64,000 nucleotides of DNA from Arion vulgaris (taxonomy: Eukaryota; Mollusca; Gastropoda; Stylommatophora; Arionidae). Numbering within the stretch: the stretch's first letter is position 1; the number at the start of each line of letters is the position of its first letter. The stretch is from contig CM036760.1 of NCBI GenBank assembly GCA_020796225.1, positions 3,962,501 through 4,026,500 of the forward strand, given 5' to 3'. Position numbers and translations under genes: made by a program. The notes under the pieces are model-generated. The model saw only the letters and a program-made list of their open reading frames with translations, was not told where the DNA came from and ran no database searches. Below are positions 1-11,870 of the stretch, piece by piece.

Positions 1-34
<34 letters not shown>
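1..34. repeat. (TC)n microsatellite
   Basis: Seventeen uninterrupted TC units. It runs straight into a SINE-A copy, so it may be the broken target or simply the adjacent simple repeat. It continues off the window edge. Confidence 0.95.
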
Positions 35-36
<2 letters not shown>

Positions 37-269
37 GTAGCTTAGTGGTTACTTTGTTGCCTTCCGAAGCGAAGGTCGTGGAATATAATCCAGACAATGC
101 CGTTTTGTTCATAAGTGCATTTTCCGCAGAGCTCTATAGAATCGTTGCCGGAGCTACGGAATTCGTTCTTTGTGCAATACTCTCGAAAGATGGTGCGTCA
201 TTTCTGTGAAGACTGATCGAACAAATTAGGGTAAAAGCCTTGTAATGAAGTCAATCCTTTAGTTTTAGA

Positions 270-270
<1 letters not shown>
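35..270 (+). mobile_element. SINE-A copy, tRNA-derived
   Basis: The head carries a pol III box A-like TAGCTTAGTGG at 38-48 and a decayed box B near 92-106. The body (GTTGCCGGAGCTACGGA, then TTTGTGCAATACTCTCG, then GCAATGAAGTCAATCC-like) aligns by eye with the copies at 17.35, 30.07 and 57.04 kb. It is non-coding and would be mobilised in trans by a LINE. The copy is bounded by TC tracts on both sides. Confidence 0.75.
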
Positions 271-319
<49 letters not shown>

Positions 320-330
320 CTCTGTCTCTC
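271..330. repeat. (TC)n/(TG)n microsatellite after SINE-A
   Basis: TC repeats with a short TG block directly follow the SINE-A body. They may have grown from the SINE tail or from duplicated TC target sequence. Confidence 0.9.
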
Positions 331-371
331 ATTAGTAAAATTATATTTTAAAACTTCTGAAAACATGCATT

Positions 372-2334
372 CAGTGGCGGCTCGTGGTCATTTTTGGTGG
401 TGGGGCCAGACAAAATTTCGGAAAAATCATGTTTTTTAGGCTAGGTTTATATTTTAGTATTTACTATTATTTATTTATTCCGCGAAGTTATTCCCCCTTC
501 ACTATAATGATTTAGCACCGCATGTGCAAATAACAAACGGAACAACGTTGCGCCAGGGTAAGTGAGCTGGCACTGATCAAGACCCTACCCCACCTCCTCG
601 TGGAGACCCTGGAAATAGACAAAAGATCATGTCTGGCTAAGTGGGTAAGGATGGAGAGAGAGAGCTACTCTGGTATAGTAATAAAAACTCAGACATGCCT
701 CTTGGGTCCTAAATACTAGTGAATGCAGCATCTTCTGCTGATGTCTAATGAAAAAGTTGCATAAATGAAAGCAAATGTAGAAGTAACAACGTACGAGTCG
801 CGTGTAAGCGTATACTCTCCTCCTGAATCACTGGTCAACCATAATTGCCAGCTCTCATTGCAAGAAAGCCGGGTACTCTCCCCACCACTATAGGCAAAAT
901 GGTGAAAACTCATAATTCCTGGGGTTCAACAACAACTAAAATATATACCATATAACTAAGGTATAAAAGAGATCCTTACAACCTACCGTTGACCACAGTC
1001 CTTCACCGTGAATATGAATTCAAACAATAAAAACAGAAAAAAATTTGCTGTTCTTCACTGACAGTTAACTACGATCTTTTACAAAACCACTTATTATTGA
1101 AATCTCTTTTTCTTGCCATCTTGTTTCACATATACAAAGCTATTTGGCTGATGTACACCTAGCCGTTTAATTTCAAGCTTTTCTTCTATCTTTAACGAAT
1201 GAAACGGATTTCGTAATAAATAATCCACTTGATTCATTTTGAATTTCAAGTAAGCCACAACTTCAAAAGTAGGTCACAGCTTGTCAATCGCAAACGAGTG
1301 TGCGATGTAGAAGACTTATGTATATTGAATACGAAACGGACGATTACCGTTAACGATTATAATAATAATTAGTTACATATTTCTCTGCATATCTTTTTCT
1401 ATTGCATATCTTTTTCTACTATTTTATATATAATTTGTGATTCAATCGACAATTATGCAAAGTACTATTTAATCAAGAGTCGTCGTTTAACTGTTAATTG
1501 GTTGATTGCGTAGTAACTTAGCTTCCTGTGAATAAAATGACATAAATTGTTTTGCCAATTATTATTAAATGTAGCGGTCAAAGGTCAGAGGTCGCAATGT
1601 TACATCGTCAGTAGAGAATTTTAAAACGACCCGATAAAACACAGTGCGCTGATATATATATCAAGCGTTATAGAGAGAAGCTGAATCTTCGACCGTATAT
1701 AATAGTTTGTTAAATAATAATGTTTATATATTATTATGATTGTTATATTATTATGATATAATATTTATATTTTAGTGTTAAATATTAAACTTTCAAAGCT
1801 AATCAGTGTCAAGTTAACAATAATAATTATGAACAAATTAAAAAAATAATAAGTACAGTTAATTATTTTTGGTTTGGTATGCCTGTTTTTACTGGCCCTA
1901 ATTGTTGTTTTCTGATCCAGAAGCACTTGAGCTTTTCAGTTCTTCGGCTCGGTGCCATGGACATCGTAACCCGTCGGTTCGATGCCACGAACACCTTAAA
2001 TCTGGGGAATCTGTGGCTTTTCTGCCATCCCGCGGAATTGAACCCGCGCACACAGAGGATAGTCACCCGTAGTCCAACGCGCTACGAACACGCTGGGCAG
2101 ACGGGCACTGGCCCCTAATTACCATGGGTGTATACTAATTGGAGGAAAAATATGTTGAATTTTAGATTTCAGAATGTGTGTGATATTTTAGCGCTATATA
2201 TCAACTTTCAAAGCTAATCAGTTTCCTGTTAAAAGTAATACTTATAAACAAATAATGTCTGAAATAATAAGTACACGTTACTCAATATTTTTGGTGGGAC
2301 CTGGTCCACTGGTCATAATGACGAACCGCCCATG
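372..2334. mobile_element. hAT-type DNA transposon, 1.96 kb, no intact transposase
   Basis: The left end is CAGTGGCGGCTCGTGGTCAT. The right end reads ATGACGAACCGCCCATG, an inverted and slightly decayed version. Flanking 8-bp duplications are 364-371 (catgcatt) and 2335-2342 (tatgcatt), 7 of 8 matching; 8-bp duplications are typical of the hAT superfamily. The ends match the two 160-bp MITEs at 12,051 and 61,136. No transposase-like reading frame was seen inside. The right subterminal sequence (ACTTTCAAAGCTAATCAGT plus an AATAATAAGTACA block) occurs twice, near 1788-1870 and 2205-2298, on either side of a nested SINE-C. Confidence 0.7.
1904..2106 (-). mobile_element. SINE-C copy nested in the hAT element
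   Basis: Read on the minus strand it has a box A-like TAGCGCGTTGG and a box B GGTTCAATTCC, then the SINE-C body ending GCTCAAGTGCTTCTGGATC. Flanks ACTGGCCCTAATT (1891-1903) and ACTGGCCCCTAATT (2107-2120) are a 13/14-bp target duplication differing by one inserted C. Small ORFs over this copy are shadows. Confidence 0.8.
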
Positions 2335-2719
2335 TATGCATTTATCCTATCATGCAACAAATGAATGTGAATCATGGACAATTTAGAGAAAGATATATTT
2401 ACTTTTTTTTTTTGAAACATAGTGCTACAGAATATCATTGAACCCCAGTTAAAAAAAGGAAACATATAAACATTCTCCCAAGACATTTACTCATTAAAAA
2501 TGTCCTAGATAGTGAAATGATTTAGTCACATTGGTTTAGAGAGAGCAATAATGGATGGCATAGTTCCTTGAAGAAGGCATGGGTGACGACGACTCTTACA
2601 GCATGGCTATCGCTGACAGAACACGCTAAACAATGTATACATTTTAAAACCAACTTAACAAGCGCATAAGTTGTTCAATAAAGTAATTAAAAGGTTTACA
2701 ATGATCGAGTTGATCTACA

Positions 2720-2985
2720 AATTTCTGCATAAATATCTCTTCTTCTTCTTTGTGTTCGTTCTTTACGACCAATTTTAATCACTCTTTGTGATATGTTTGA
2801 TCTTTGCCAAGAACGTGTATACGTTGCACATTGGTTTGGTAGGCCCCTAAACGCATAGACTTCTACCATTTTAGGACACATGCATCCGATTTCAGCCAAT
2901 CCTTAGTCGGTTCTTACGACATGCGTGGCAGGTAACAGTGGTTCTATTCTTTACACCCCAAATTTGGGCCCGTAACCACTCAGGC
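2720..2985 (-). mobile_element. SINE-F copy
   Basis: Reverse complement of the element at 30,604-30,856: same GGGCCCAAATTTGGGGTG block, GTAAAGAATAGAACCACTG, a CATGTCGTAAGA core, and a GAA-rich tail that reads as TTC repeats here at 2730-2750. No clear TSD found. Confidence 0.75.
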
Positions 2986-3169
2986 GAATAAATATATGTT
3001 TTATGTATATATTTTTATTACTGTTGTTTTACATTTTAAATTTCCCATTTCTAGTTTTTCGAATTGTTTCGTTTCTACTCAAACAATTAATTTTAGGGAA
3101 ATTGGAAAGCTATCGTCTGACTATGCCTATGATGTCTTGTTTATAGGACATAGTCATCATTTCGTTTAT

Positions 3170-3302
3170 TCCTTATCTTTTGCATGATAAAGGCCCTTTG
3201 GACGAAACGTCGTTTCATCTTTTTTATGCGGTATATAGAACTATGTTACTCCTTTTGTAAGAGTTTCAACTTTGGTGCATAGTTTTGCTGCAGTCTTCCA
3301 TT
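3170..3302 (+). mobile_element. Penelope-like pLTR fragment
   Basis: Contains TGATAAAGGCCCTTTGGACG then AAACGTCG at 3185-3212, a hammerhead-like core of the kind known in PLE terminal repeats, and the terminal TGCAGTCTTCC at 3290-3300 shared with the pLTRs at 9.83 and 57.7 kb. No PLE reverse transcriptase is adjacent. Assignment is inferred from these two short blocks. Confidence 0.45.
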
Positions 3303-3479
3303 GTATCGATAAACATAAACTATGAACATGTCATGAATTCATATTTTGGCGATCTCATTTATTGCGTGTGACACACGAGCAGACAATTAGTTTTATAATT
3401 AAGATTACACACATATATATATATAGATATATATACAAGCTAAGTCTTCATTTATTGGGGCAGTTGTTGTATCTGACTC

Positions 3480-3938
3480 TCAGTCGATGCTTCACAAGAT
3501 CCAGAAGGGCAGGTTTCGGTATGAGTGGATGTCGTCTGTAGAAGTTTCTAACCTCCAGCGGCTTACGTGGATATACTGTCCTGGGCATGCGGGTGTTTAC
3601 GGTAATGAGAGAGCGGACAGGCTTGCATCAACAGCATCGATTGTTGGGGAGTTGAAGATGGATAGGGGGGATATTCTTCGGTCTCTTCGAGACTCTGTTG
3701 GATGAGGACACTAAAATCGATGTTGAATCGATCAAGCGATTTAAGCAGTTTGGAATTACCCTTTGTTCAAGTCGAACTGGATGCCTGAGAGGCAGAGTGA
3801 GAGGTGTGTTTAATCAGCGAGCCACAGGAACCATCAGTATGCATACTCTTCGATATCTGTTGGGGAGACTGAGCACCTATGGGTTTGCCCGGAGTGCAAT
3901 GACGTCAGTTTAGTAACCAATAACCAATAACCAAAGTC
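3480..3938 (+). pseudogene. RNH-LINE 3' end: RNase H C-terminal half, frameshifted
   Basis: Frames at 3487-3705 and 3698-3913 together encode the end of a retrotransposon RNase H domain (WIYCPGHAGVYGNERADRL) followed by the family-specific tail (LRGRVRGVFNQRATGTIS). They are separated by a frameshift near 3700. The copy ends in a repeated TAACCAA-type 3' tail (3910-3936). The minus-strand copy at 47.83-48.30 kb is close at protein level. Severe 5' truncation is expected for a LINE. Confidence 0.8.
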
Positions 3939-3939
3939 T

Positions 3940-4735
3940 TCATGTCTGTACGTGTATGATATGCATCTGCTTATGAATCGAAGTTTTTATGTGTCTCTTA
4001 TCTGGCGTATGCAGGAATATGTATGCTTTGTATTTGACTTGAATTTGTGTAATTGTATTTGGATATATGTGTATATATGAATGTGTGCTTGTATGAACAT
4101 ATCTATGAGGTAATGAGTGAGAGAAAGGTAACAAGACAGACATACAGAGAGATAAAGATATTTTATGTGAAAGTAGATAAACTGTGAGGAAATTCAGCAG
4201 ACGTGACAGTATCAGAACGTGTGGTGAATTTTGAAAAATATCAGAAGAAAAATGACTTAACTGGAAGGAAATGGAAAACACGACAGATAAAAAAAAAGTC
4301 TTGATAGAGAGTAGACTAAAGTACTGTTAAGTTGAGACAAGCGGAGCAGACGATGAACTTCCTTCTGGTGGATTATGCCAGAACTAAGAATGCAGGACCA
4401 GACCTTTCAGTAGTCCCCGTCTGTAGCCTGTCACCGCCAGCACTTATGATAACCCGGTCCATGACATTGGGAAATTGCAGGGTCCTCGTTTTGACATGGT
4501 TATAGCAATTTACGGGAAGCACTGCCTGGGATGGACGTGAACTGGGTTGCCATGGTTATCGATTTCGCGTCAACTCCGCATAAAAAAAAGAAATGTTGGG
4601 GAAGGGGTGTATATTCGTTGACGACTAAAACCTGAAACGGTCTTTACGTGTGCTCCCTGGTAATTCATACTAAATTTCTGGTGCGAAGACGATAGGGGAA
4701 GTCCGTTTTGTTTCTTCGATGAAGTAGCGAATGAC
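3940..4735. other. No recognisable gene or element
   Basis: Mixed-composition DNA. Two ORFs here lack any motif or composition suggesting a protein. No terminal repeats were seen. Confidence 0.5.
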
Positions 4736-4924
4736 AAATTTGTTTTGTTTAGACAAAGCTTTAGCAGTGACAAGAATCTGTGTTGAGCATACTCAAAATA
4801 TACTTATTCTTCTTTGCGATAGTTATTTTGATGTTTATACCGTTAGGCTCATTCTTATCATGAAGTCGACTATTGTCTGGAGCTTATCTCTGGTACCATG
4901 TAGTTTTGAATGTAGTGTTGTGTT

Positions 4925-5090
4925 GTAGGGCTAGCATTTATTTCTAGGGAGGACATACAGAGGACAGTCTTGCAGGACATGTTCTGTGGTTTGTTCAGCG
5001 GTGCCACAGGGACACACGGGGGGATGAGGACAATCGTAGCCTGTGTAGGTGTTTGTTCAGTCTGTTATGTCCTATCCTAAGTTGGAAGAT
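4925..5090 (-). pseudogene. RNH-LINE C-terminal Cys/His knuckle fragment
   Basis: On the minus strand one frame reads CPCGTAEQTTEHVLQDCPL, the C-x-C...H...C knuckle that ends many RNase H-bearing non-LTR retrotransposons. An upstream piece resembles the usual RLRTGHNRLN-type segment but is frame-broken. Confidence 0.65.
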
Positions 5091-5094
5091 AATA

Positions 5095-5246
5095 GTCTAT
5101 CCGTGAATGTCAAGTGTGTGGTAGTCTGTCCTTGTCTGTCAAGTGTGTGGTAGTCTGTCCTTGTCTGTCAAGTGTGTGGTAGTCTATCCGTGAATGTCAA
5201 GTGTGTGGTAGTCTATCCGTGAATGTCGAGTGTGTGGTAGTCTTCG
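5095..5246. repeat. 29-bp tandem repeat, 5 copies
   Basis: Unit contains CAAGTGTGTGGTAGTCT; starts of this block at 5111, 5140, 5169, 5198 and 5227 are exactly 29 bp apart. Two variants occur (TCCTTGTCTGT and TATCCGTGAATGT). It lies next to the RNH-LINE knuckle fragment. Confidence 0.9.
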
Positions 5247-5358
5247 TTGGATAGTTTAGTTCCTTTTCTAATGTCCACGATAGCTCTTTTTTCAAAGTAT
5301 GTGATTTCGTTATCTTTTTGTTCACATTTTAACCCACTGTAGTACAATATAGTTTTGT

Positions 5359-5646
5359 TTAGTTTAGTTTAGTCGTCGGATCACCATCACTGCACGTCGA
5401 ACAAATTAGTCCATAAGTGCTCCGATCTCTCCTCAGTATGTCCATCAGCGTGTGGCGACTAACGACACCAGTTCTTTGTTGGTTTACAATTCTTCTTTGT
5501 CTGCCAGCATAGCGTTCTTGTCGAGCTACACCATACCTAACTTTGAGTTCTTGCAGTCTGGTTAGTGTTGTAGATTCACCGCTATTACGTAGTACAATAT
5601 ACTTATAAGCAATAATGTGATGTATATCCATATTTGCATATAGCAA
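5359..5646 (-). pseudogene. RNH-LINE C-terminal fragment
   Basis: A 95-codon minus-strand frame contains RQERYAGRQRRIVNQQRTG then VSRHTLMDILRRDRSTYGL, the region just after RNase H in this LINE family (compare 3780-3913 and 51,641-51,964). No RT domain is attached. Confidence 0.65.
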
Positions 5647-5959
5647 AAATCGTTACAAACAATGATTAGTAGGTCATGAGATACATTTAGCAGTAATAAA
5701 ACTTATATCGAAACGTAAAACAGTAATTGACAACGTCGTGTCTAGAAGACGAGGCAAAGTTGGTTAAGACGACGGTGTCAACAAGACATTAAAGAAGACT
5801 TAAACATGACTTTGGAGGAGGCAGGAGAACTTGCTTGAAAACAAGAGTTTTTCAGTCTTGATATGACGTGATCGATGTTCTGCAAATAACAAGCTCCATA
5901 ATGATCTCAATAAGTACAGAAAATATCTTCATATTGAATGTCTTTCTTTTCTTTTTCTT

Positions 5960-6320
5960 GTCTTTATTCTAGTCCTGCTTTGCCTCACAGCGTCAGGATT
6001 AGAAGAGATTTATAGAACGAGCCCTTGTGTGCGCTTCATAAATTGTGTCTTTCGTTGCCTCTTTTATCTCGGAGGTCCACTTTTTGCAAGCCCGGAACTT
6101 TGCTTTGTTTCCATTGTATCGGAGTAACATTGCTCTTTGAGGTGTACTTTCTGTTGGTAATCTGCTTATATGGCCTCAATCATTTAACTTGTTGTTTCTT
6201 GATAAAGTTTAGTACTGATGTTGTACACACTTTTTTTCTTGGTGTCTTCATGTCAACCGGTCTCTTCTTGTTACCCCCAGCATTCTCCGTAGACACTTTA
6301 TCTATGACGTGACTAGTTTT
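5960..6320 (-). pseudogene. RTE-type LINE C-terminal relic
   Basis: Nucleotide-level relative of the copies at 13.37-13.70, 14.37-14.88 (minus) and 6.80-7.07, 22.94-23.29 kb (plus). In the copy at 13.5 kb the sense frame reads FIKKQQMKWFGHISKL. Here it is broken by stops and the open frames are on the opposite strand. Confidence 0.65.
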
Positions 6321-6478
6321 CTTCTATTATTTAATGACAGCGTTCAGGCTTGACACTGATAGCCTAATATGGGCAGAAACATTGAATGTAACATGCAGTA
6401 ACACTATAACGTATTATATTTATTGTTATGGCGGTTCTTTCTGTCATACTGCTTCTTTTGTTTATCGTTTAATATTCC

Positions 6479-6690
6479 CTTGCCCGTCTGCCCAGCTTGT
6501 TCGTAGCGCGTTGGACTACGGTTGACTATCCCTCTGTGTGTGCGGGTTAAATTCCGCGGATGGCAGAAAAAGCCACAGATTTCCCAGATTTACGGTGTTC
6601 GTGGCACCGAACCGAAGGGTTACGATGTCCATGGCACCGAGCCGAAGAGCTGAAAAGCGCAAGTGCTTCTGGATCGGAAATTAAAAAAAA
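6479..6690 (+). mobile_element. SINE-C copy
   Basis: TAGCGCGTTGGACTACGG box A region, GGTTAAATTCC box B, body to CAAGTGCTTCTGGATCGG, then an A-rich tail (6680-6691). Possible 8-9-bp duplication ATTCCCTT/ATTCCTT is imperfect. Confidence 0.8.
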
Positions 6691-6799
6691 ATTCCTTCAC
6701 ACTTATATTATTGTCTTCCTGTTTCCGCTTGCTCACAAACTGTCTCTCAAATAACATTTTCAGGAGACTTGAGTTATCTTCATCTCCAAAATATAAATA

Positions 6800-7075
6800 G
6801 ATCAGTTTTTGAAAATAGACCGGAAAAACGTGGTTACAATATCAGTATTGAACTTCATCAAGAAACAACAAATTACATGATTCGGCAACATAAACAGATT
6901 ACCAAAAGACAGTATGCCACAAAGAGCAATGTTACTCCGATATAATGAATACAAAGCAAAAGACTGGCCACACAAAAGGTGGACCTTAGAGATAACAGAG
7001 GCGACGAAAGACACTGTTCATGAAGCGCACAAAAATGTTCGTTCTTGAAATCTATTCTTATCATGAAGCTGTGAG
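6800..7075 (+). pseudogene. RTE-type LINE C-terminal relic
   Basis: Inverted counterpart of the relic at 5.96-6.32 kb. Sense segments such as AACAAATTACATGATTCGGC and GCAATGTTACTCCGATATAA align by eye. No intact frame in the sense direction. Confidence 0.6.
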
Positions 7076-7194
7076 AGAAAACTGAATTGGAGAAGAGAAA
7101 GAAAAAGAAACAATGGTAGTGTTATTGCTGATGTTGGTGAATTTATTTGTTTATTTTAAACATTTCTGAATTACACAATTATATCTCGTAGATC

Positions 7195-9833
7195 AAGTCC
7201 TAGCTTTAGATATATATACTTGATATAGTGGAAGACTAAAGTCCTAGCTTTAGATATATATACTTGATATAGTGGAAGACTAAAGTCCTAGCTTTAGATA
7301 TATATACTTGATATAGTGGAAGACTAAAGTCCTAGCTTTAGATATATATACTTGATATAGTGGAAGACTAAAGTCCTAGCTTTAGATATATATACTTGAT
7401 ATAGTGGAAGACTAAAGTCCTAGCTTTAGATATATATACTTGATATAGTGGAAGACTAAAGTCCTAGCTTTAGATATATATACTTGATATAGTGGAAGAC
7501 TAAAGTCCTAGCTTTAGATATATATACTTGATATAGTGGAAGACTAAAGTCCTAGCTTTAGATATAAAACTTGATATAGTGGAAGACTAAAGTCCTAGCT
7601 TTAGATATATATACTTGATATAGTGGAAGACTAAAGTCCTAGCTTTAGATATATATACTTGATATAGTGGAAGACTAAAGTCTTAGCTTTAGATATATAT
7701 ACTTGATATAGTGGAAGACTAAAGTCCTAGCTTTAGATATATATACTTGATATAGTGGAAGACTAAAGTCCTAGCTTTAGATATATATACTTGATATAGT
7801 GGAAGACTAAAGTCCTAGCTTTAGATATATATACTTGATATAGTGGAAGACTAAAGTCCTAGCTTTAGATATATATACTTGATATAGTGGAAGACTAAAG
7901 TCCTAGCTTTAGATATATATACTTGATATAGTGGAAGACTAAAGTCCTAGCTTTAGATATATATACTTGATATAGTGGAAGACTAAAGTCCTAGCTTTAG
8001 ATATATATACTTGATATAGTGGAAGACTAAAGTCCTAGCTTTAGATATATATACTTGATATAGTGGAAGACTAAAGTCCTAGCTTTAGATATATATACTT
8101 GATATAGTGGAAGACTAAAGTCTTAGCTTTAGATATATATACTTGATATAGTGGAAGACTAAAGTCCTAGCTTTAGATATATATACTTGATATAGTGGAA
8201 GACTAAAGTCTTAGCTTTAGATATATATACTTGATATAGTGGAAGACTAAAGTCCTAGCTTTAGATATATATACTTGATATAGTGGAAGACTAAAGTCCT
8301 AGCTTTAGATATATATACTTGATATAGTGGAAGACTAAAGTCCTAGCTTTAGATATATATACTTGATATAGTGGAAGACTAAAGTCCTAGCTTTAGATAT
8401 ATATACTTGATATAGTGGAAGACTAAAGTCCTAGCTTTAGATATATATACTTGATATAGTGGAAGACTAAAGTCCTAGCTTTAGATATATATACTTGATA
8501 TAGTGGAAGACTAAAGTCCTAGCTTTAGATATATATACTTGATATAGTGGAAGACTAAAGTCCTAGCTTTAGATATATATACTTGATATAGTGGAAGACT
8601 AAAGTCCTAGCTTTAGATATATATACTTGATATAGTGGAAGACTAAAGTCCTAGCTTTAGATATATATACTTGATATAGTGGAAGACTAAAGTCCTAGCT
8701 TTAGATATATATACTTGATATAGTGGAAGACTAAAGTCCTAGCTTTAGATATATATACTTGATATAGTGGAAGACTAAAGTCCTAGCTTTAGATATATAT
8801 ACTTGATATAAGGGAAGACTAAAGTCCTAGCTTTAGATATATATACTTGATATAGTGGAAGACTAAAGTCCTAGCTTTAGATATATATACTTGATATAGT
8901 GGAAGACTAAAGTCCTAGCTTTAGATATATATACTTGATATAGTGGAAGACTAAAGTCCTAGCTTTAGATATATATACTTGATATAGTGGAAGACTAAAG
9001 TCCTAGCTTTAGATATATATACTTGATATAGTGGAAGACTAAAGTCCTAGCTTTAGATATATATACTTGATATAGTGGAAGACTAAAGTCCTAGCTTTAG
9101 ATATATATACTTGATATAGTGGAAGACTAAAGTCCTAGCTTTAGATATATATACTTGATATAAGGAAGACTAAAGTCTAGCTTTAGATATATATACTTGA
9201 TATAGTGGAAGACTAAAGTCCTAGCTTTAGATATATATACTTGATATAGTGGAAGACTAAAGTCCTAGCTTTAGATATATATACTTGATATAAGGGAAGA
9301 CTAAAGTCCTAGCTTTATATATATATACTTGATATAGTGGAAGACTAAAGTCCTAGCTTTAGATATATATACTTGATATAAGGGAAGACTAAAGTCCTAG
9401 CTTTAGATATATATACTTGATATAAGGGAAGACTAAAGTCCTAGCTTTAGATATATATACTTGATATAGTGGAAGACTAAAGTCCTAGCTTTAGATATAT
9501 ATACTTGATATAAGGGAAGACTAAAGTCCTAGCTTTAGATATATATACTTGATATAAGGGAAGACTAAAGTCCTAGCTTTAGATATATATACTTGATATA
9601 GTGGAAGACTAAAGTCCTAGCTTTAGATATATATACTTGATATAGTGGAAGACTAAAGTCCTAGCTTTAGATATATATACTTGATATAGTGGAAGACTAA
9701 AGTCCTAGCTTTAGATATATATACTTGATATAGTGGAAGACTAAAGTCCTAGCTTTAGATATATATACTTGATATAAGGGAAGACTAAAGTCCTAGCTTT
9801 AGATATATATACTTGATATAAGGGAAGACTGCA
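7195..9833. repeat. 44-bp satellite, about 60 copies
   Basis: The unit contains TCCTAGCTTTAGATATATA, TACTTGATATAGTGGAAGAC and TAAAG. The period is 44 bp from start to end with very high identity. Each unit holds a dyad CTAAAG-TCCTAG-CTTTAG. Rare variants include CTTAGC (7682, 8121, 8210), a short unit near 7562 and one near 9162. The AAGGG variant is concentrated in the last kilobase. The right edge fuses to a pLTR in the shared block GGGAAGACT. Confidence 0.98.
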
Positions 9834-9990
9834 GTCAAACTATGTAAAATAGCGAAACACGTAATAACTAAGTACTGTAGTTTAACAAAATACAAAAACA
9901 ATGACAATATACAGCAACGTTTAGACCAAAAAGGTCTTTATCAAGCAAATACTATATACTTAAGATATATATTTGAAGAAAAAAACTATG
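9826..9990 (-). mobile_element. Penelope-like pLTR fragment
   Basis: Reads on the minus strand with the same order of blocks as the arms at 57.74 and 58.30 kb: TTGATAAAGACC...TAAACGTTGCTG, then ACTACAGTACTTAG-like, then CGTGTTTCGCTATTT, then GACTGCAGTCTTCCC. The hammerhead-like GAAAC is mutated to TAAAC. It starts exactly where the 44-bp satellite ends. Confidence 0.65.
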
Positions 9991-10149
9991 CTCTTTATCG
10001 TCTATACACAAACATACAGTATTTCCGCTTTCTCATTGCAAAAAGAATTTTGATAAAGGCACACTGTAACATCAAGCAAGAAAGAAGGATTTGTGACACG
10101 ATAGTGTGTTGGAAGTGTTTAAGGAGGAAGTAGGCAGAGTATGGAAGGG

Positions 10150-10640
10150 CTTACTTCATCATCATCAAATAGCTTCTCCTAAGCAGAGCTTTGCAACCCC
10201 AACAGTTCTCCTGAATTTCTCTCTCTCATAGGCCAGATGTACTGCCTCTGCAGCGGTCATGTTCAAACCATCAGTTACATCCTGAATCTATCTTCTCTGT
10301 GGTCTTCCTTTTCTTCTCTTTGCCGGTATGCCTCCTTCCATGATGGTCTTCTCCAGCCTTTCATGTCTTTTTATATGTCCAAAATATCTCAATTTTCTCT
10401 TTCTTATTTGTAGCATCAGCCAGTTTTCTTTGATTTTGTGTTCTTTCTGGATAGATCTATTTGTTCTCTTCTCTGTCCAAGATATACGAAGGACTCTTCT
10501 GTAACATTTATATTCAAAAGCACATATATGTTTTTCCACTGCTTTATTAAATCTCCATGCTTCACACCCATACGTTGCCACTGGGAATATGCATGCTCTT
10601 AGTATTCTGATCTTTGTTTTCTTAATTGCTCTTTATAATT
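10150..10640 (-). pseudogene. RTE-type LINE ORF2 C-terminal fragment
   Basis: The open part (10,288-10,581) shows, in order, TYGCEAWR, RRVLRISWTEKRTN, RKRKLRYFGHIKRH and KRRKGRPQRR. These are the post-RT thumb and basic tail typical of RTE-like endonuclease/reverse transcriptases. Reading frame is lost on both sides. The far end (10,150-10,170) encodes the Asp-rich C-terminus as TCATCATCATC on this strand. Confidence 0.85.
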
Positions 10641-11039
10641 GTACCATTGCTGTATTTTGATTTGCGTTTATAATTATTGAAACGAGCAGTGTGACTCTTG
10701 ACAACAAAACAAACAAAAAACTATCGTATTACATGCTATAGGATATGCGCTTTCTTGTATAATTATTTTCTATTGTTTATTTTTCCTCAAACATATTCGT
10801 GTGAATCTGATGGACTTTCAGTGCTCAAGTCAGAGGGGATACTGTGAAGGAAGACAGTGGTGGTTTTGCCAGGACTACAAGCAGTCTCCTTATGGAAATC
10901 ATGGCAGAAACTTAAGTGATGGGCTGGCCGGAGTCACAGACTTGTATCCAATCTTTTCTCAGTAACTCAATGAGTATGCTCAGAAAGATTGAAACAGGCT
11001 GGGCTCGGAGACAATATTGAAGTCGCTGAGGAGGTCTAG

Positions 11040-11350
11040 ACGACAAAATCAGTTTTATTGTTAGCTCGTCCTCTCTCCTGCCATCCCTTCCATTCTTTCC
11101 ATGTTTTACCTATCCTTTTAATATCAGTCTCCAGTTCTCTTCTTCAGGTATGCCTAGGCCTTCCCCTACTCCTCTTTTCCTACTGGTTTCAAAACAGTTC
11201 CTGTCTTGCCTTCAATGCTTCTTGTGGGTAATCTCAATGTATGTCCTATCCATCCTTAGCGTCTCTTCCGTAACTGTTTTTCCAACTGGTATTTGTTAGT
11301 ATTTTCTCTGGTTCCTCGTTCGTAAACTGAGCATAACCTTTGTAATCTTT
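11040..11350 (-). pseudogene. RTE-type LINE C-terminal relic
   Basis: Minus-strand pieces in shifting frames resemble the WIGHTLR, GRPRHTWRRELE and IKRIGKTWKEW segments of RTE ORF2 tails. Several stops and frameshifts. Confidence 0.6.
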
Positions 11351-11419
11351 GCTATATTCCACTTTCTAAAAACACATTACTTATGTAAATAGTTATAAAA
11401 CTTAAGATTATAAGATGAA

Positions 11420-11600
11420 CGATTCATGATTAATTGATTGATTGGCAAGATCATCATAATTGCAATTCGACGAATAACCATGTTGTTTACAATCTATTTC
11501 TTACACATGAAGATCTCAGCACCGATGCCAGAACTTCGTAGAGTCGACGAGTGTCTCTGACGTAATTTGAGAATGATAACAAGTTGCTGAAATTGTATAT
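11420..11600 (-). mobile_element. SINE-B tail fragment
   Basis: Starts with the (TCAA)n tail as GATTAATTGATTGATTG, then the 3' body (TTTCTTACACATGAAGATCTC, ACTTCGTAGAG). The tRNA head is missing. Confidence 0.7.
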
Positions 11601-11607
11601 TATATTC

Positions 11608-11870
11608 TTCTTTGAACGCTCCATATCGATCACTTGTTAAACCGCTCTTTCTGATCTGTATGTGATCCGAGCCTAAGAGTAATTGTAGGTTGTGTTAGTT
11701 ATGCGTCTACAAGTAGGCTAGCACATTCAATTTCTGCGACACTGTTTATTTACAAGGGTATCGTCCCTAGGCTCCTACCTCAGTCATCTCTTACGACATG
11801 CTTTGAAGGTCGTAGTGCTATTATTATTTGATCCCCGTGTGGACCCCTACAACATACAGGCCGTTAAGTT
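11608..11870 (-). mobile_element. SINE-E copy
   Basis: Shows GCTCCATATCGATCACTTG, GTATGTGATCCGAGCC, TATGCGTCTACAAGTAGG, TCTTACGACATGC and a degraded 5' end. Order and spacing match the other SINE-E copies in reverse orientation. No convincing TSD. Confidence 0.8.

Noticed and set aside
7195..9833. Possible CRISPR array (regular 44-bp period).
   Set aside because: No unique spacers: the whole 44 bp is repeated, and the DNA is eukaryotic.
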